Shown here in pieces: positions 62,622 to 64,000 of a stretch of 64,000 nt of DNA. This DNA comes from Pedobacter sp. AJM (lineage in GTDB: Bacteria > Bacteroidota > Bacteroidia > Sphingobacteriales > Sphingobacteriaceae): positions 620,001 to 684,000 of the forward strand of contig NZ_NHOT01000001.1 of assembly GCF_002197755.1 (NCBI RefSeq), written 5' to 3'. The notes beneath the pieces were generated by a model, which saw only the letters and a program-made list of their open reading frames with translations, was not told the origin of the DNA and did not search any database. The position numbers and the translations under genes are program-made. Numbering within the stretch: the stretch's first letter is position 1; every line of letters starts with the position of its first letter.

Positions 62622-64000
62622 TTAATCGTTTATGCTTTCATCCTTCTTGTTAGATAAATAAACTGTTCCTATAATTAAACTCAGCGTGGCAATTCCGATA
62701 GGATACCACAAACCGGAGAGCGGTGTGGAGCCAGAAAAACTGGCTATTAAAGTGGCAATAAATGGCACTAAACCTCCAAATACGCCATTACCAATGTGGT
62801 ATGGGAGCGACATGGAAGTGTACCTGATTTTGGTTGGAAAGAGTTCAACCAGAAATGCGGCAATAGGGCCATACACCATCGTAACCAGTAAAATCTGAAA
62901 GAAAATAAGTCCGACAAACTTCCAGAAGATGGATGTTGGTAAAATTTTATCTTTAATGATTTCTTTTCCTGTAAGAATTCCTGAAGTCTTTGAAATTGTA
63001 TCTGCCTGAACACGGTTAAAAGATGCACCATTAGAGAGTAAAACTTTAGTGGTAGCCGTATAAAGACTATCAGGTGTTCCGTCAATTAACTCACGTTTAA
63101 CCGAAGGCTTGCTGTAGTTTGCCAAACTTAAATCCATTTTGGAAGTATCCGTATCATCTAAAAAGGTTTGATAAATAGGCCGGTAAAAAATAATCCCAAG
63201 CAGCATTCCGCCCAGCATAATCCACTTCCGACCCACCCGGTCGCTCCAGGCACCAAAAATTACAAAAAAGGGTGTGGCAAAGGCAATGCCCCATAGCAAA
63301 ATATATCTTGAATCATTAAAATTAAGCTTGCAGGTATTTTCCAGAAAAGATTGAGCATAAAACTGCCCCGTGTACCAGATCACTCCCTGCCCCATAGTTG
63401 CTCCAAATAAAGCCAGTAAGACCATTTTAAAGTTGGCTTTGTTATTAAAACTTTCTTTCAGTGGGTTCTTAGATACATTTCCTTCTGCTTTTAATTTAGA
63501 AAACATGGGCGATTCATGCATTTTCATCCGGATATAGATGGATACCACTACCAGTAAAATCGATAATAAAAAAGGAATCCGCCAGCCCCAATCGGCAAAA
63601 GTATCAGCCCCTAAAACATTTTTGGTCATTACGATAATACCCAAAGAAAGAAATAAGCCCAATGTTGCAGTGGTTTGAATCCAGCTGGTGAAGAATCCCC
63701 GCTTATTTTTTGGGGCATGTTCAGCCACGTACGTTGCCGCACCACCGTATTCCCCGCCAAGTGCCAACCCCTGGATTAACCTCAACACCAATACTAAAAC
63801 CGGAGCAGCATAACCAATGCTTTTATAAGAAGGTACTAAACCAATTAGAAAGGTTGAGCCCCCCATGAGGACCAATGTCAGTAGAAAAGTATATTTCCTG
63901 CCTATTAAATCACCCAGCCGCCCAAAAACCAAAGCACCAAACGGACGGACAATAAAACCCGCAGCAAAAATAGCAAGCGTATTGATCAGTGCTGAAGCAC
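62622..64000 (-). CDS. MFS transporter, metabolite:H+ symporter (MHS) type, 5' end outside window
   Basis: The frame is open to the window end, so the first helix or so is missing. The visible part begins with SALINTLAIFAAGFIVRPFG and GRLGDLIGRK, the MHS-family loop between helices 2 and 3 (R-P-x-G-x-x-x-F-G-x-x-G-D-x-x-G-R). RLIQGLALGGEYGGAATYVAEHAP and SDRVGRKWIM follow. Eleven or so helices remain. An unusual insertion of about 90 residues (after IYQTFLDD) separates two helices; its Ser/Thr-rich content looks extracytoplasmic. Substrate unknown (relatives: ProP, KgtP, ShiA). Confidence 0.88.
   Translation of the reverse strand, partial: ASALINTLAIFAAGFIVRPFGALVFGRLGDLIGRKYTFLLTLVLMGGSTFLIGLVPSYKSIGYAAPVLVLVLRLIQGLALGGEYGGAATYVAEHAPKNKRGFFTSWIQTTATLGLFLSLGIIVMTKNVLGADTFADWGWRIPFLLSILLVVVSIYIRMKMHESPMFSKLKAEGNVSKNPLKESFNNKANFKMVLLALFGATMGQGVIWYTGQFYAQSFLENTCKLNFNDSRYILLWGIAFATPFFVIFGAWSDRVGRKWIMLGGMLLGIIFYRPIYQTFLDDTDTSKMDLSLANYSKPSVKRELIDGTPDSLYTATTKVLLSNGASFNRVQADTISKTSGILTGKEIIKDKILPTSIFWKFVGLIFFQILLVTMVYGPIAAFLVELFPTKIRYTSMSLPYHIGNGVFGGLVPFIATLIASFSGSTPLSGLWYPIGIATLSLIIGTVYLSNKKDESIND

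Overview
The window looks like chromosomal DNA from a member of the Sphingobacteriaceae (Bacteroidota), most like Pedobacter. The reasons are: a gliding-motility lipoprotein GldD; many Bacteroidota-type lipoprotein signals; promoters of the form TTG or TTTG, 18-23 bases, TAnnTTTG instead of -35/-10 boxes; almost no Shine-Dalgarno sequences; a LytTR-type regulator remnant; M13, S41, S1/P1 and ThuA secreted enzymes; and AT-rich intergenic DNA with dispersed repeats. No rRNA, tRNA, phage, transposase or CRISPR array was recognised. The genus is an inference from gene content.

Layout. 1-3009: 3' end of an M1 aminopeptidase-like gene and a TPR protein. 3070-7647: ComA-like protein, aroE, gldD, a metallo-beta-lactamase-fold hydrolase, an FtsX/LolE-type permease and an NlpE-like lipoprotein. 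7774-12415 (minus): a xylose operon xylB-xylA-Na+ symporter with a promoter overlapped by a LacI-type operator. 12642-16188: csaA, tadA, sodA, a small periplasmic protein and oxyR, the last three forming an oxidative-stress neighbourhood. 16376-20360: GDP-fucose synthase, trmB, an alkyltransferase-like protein, an AhpD-like protein, a repeat-bounded unit carrying a four-helix-bundle gene, and tag. 20500-28717: polA plus small secreted, envelope and nucleoid proteins. 28861-29488: tandem repeat beside a GxxExxY (PD-(D/E)XK-like) gene. 29654-32371: pyruvate dehydrogenase E2 and E1 alpha. 33027-40457: NlpC/P60, CapA-like, M13 peptidase, SPFH protein, SDR and AraC regulator. 40536-48968: S41 protease, TPR protein and a complete cyanophycin module (iaaA-like, cphB, divergent cphA). 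49326-54273: a minus-strand run from fumC to a ThuA-like protein. 54721-55050: 5'-truncated LytTR remnant. 55242-64000: hisS, a methyltransferase, rarA, an ABC-2 exporter, an OmpA-like lipoprotein and a partial MHS/MFS transporter.

How the genes work together. The xyl genes import xylose and convert it to xylulose-5-phosphate. CphA makes the nitrogen reserve cyanophycin, CphB cuts it to beta-Asp-Arg and the isoaspartyl peptidase can finish the job. OxyR (Cys199/Cys208) lies beside sodA.

The least ordinary content is in the repeats. A short unit with inverted terminal repeats around the four-helix-bundle gene appears to have replaced the stop-codon region of its left neighbour and the start codon of tag on its right. 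A second repeat family stands in tandem in front of the GxxExxY gene and again, without a gene, before tadA. A third GACT-periodic repeat sits in frame inside the pdhC linker. Several promoters lie so close to the start codon that leaderless mRNAs are likely.
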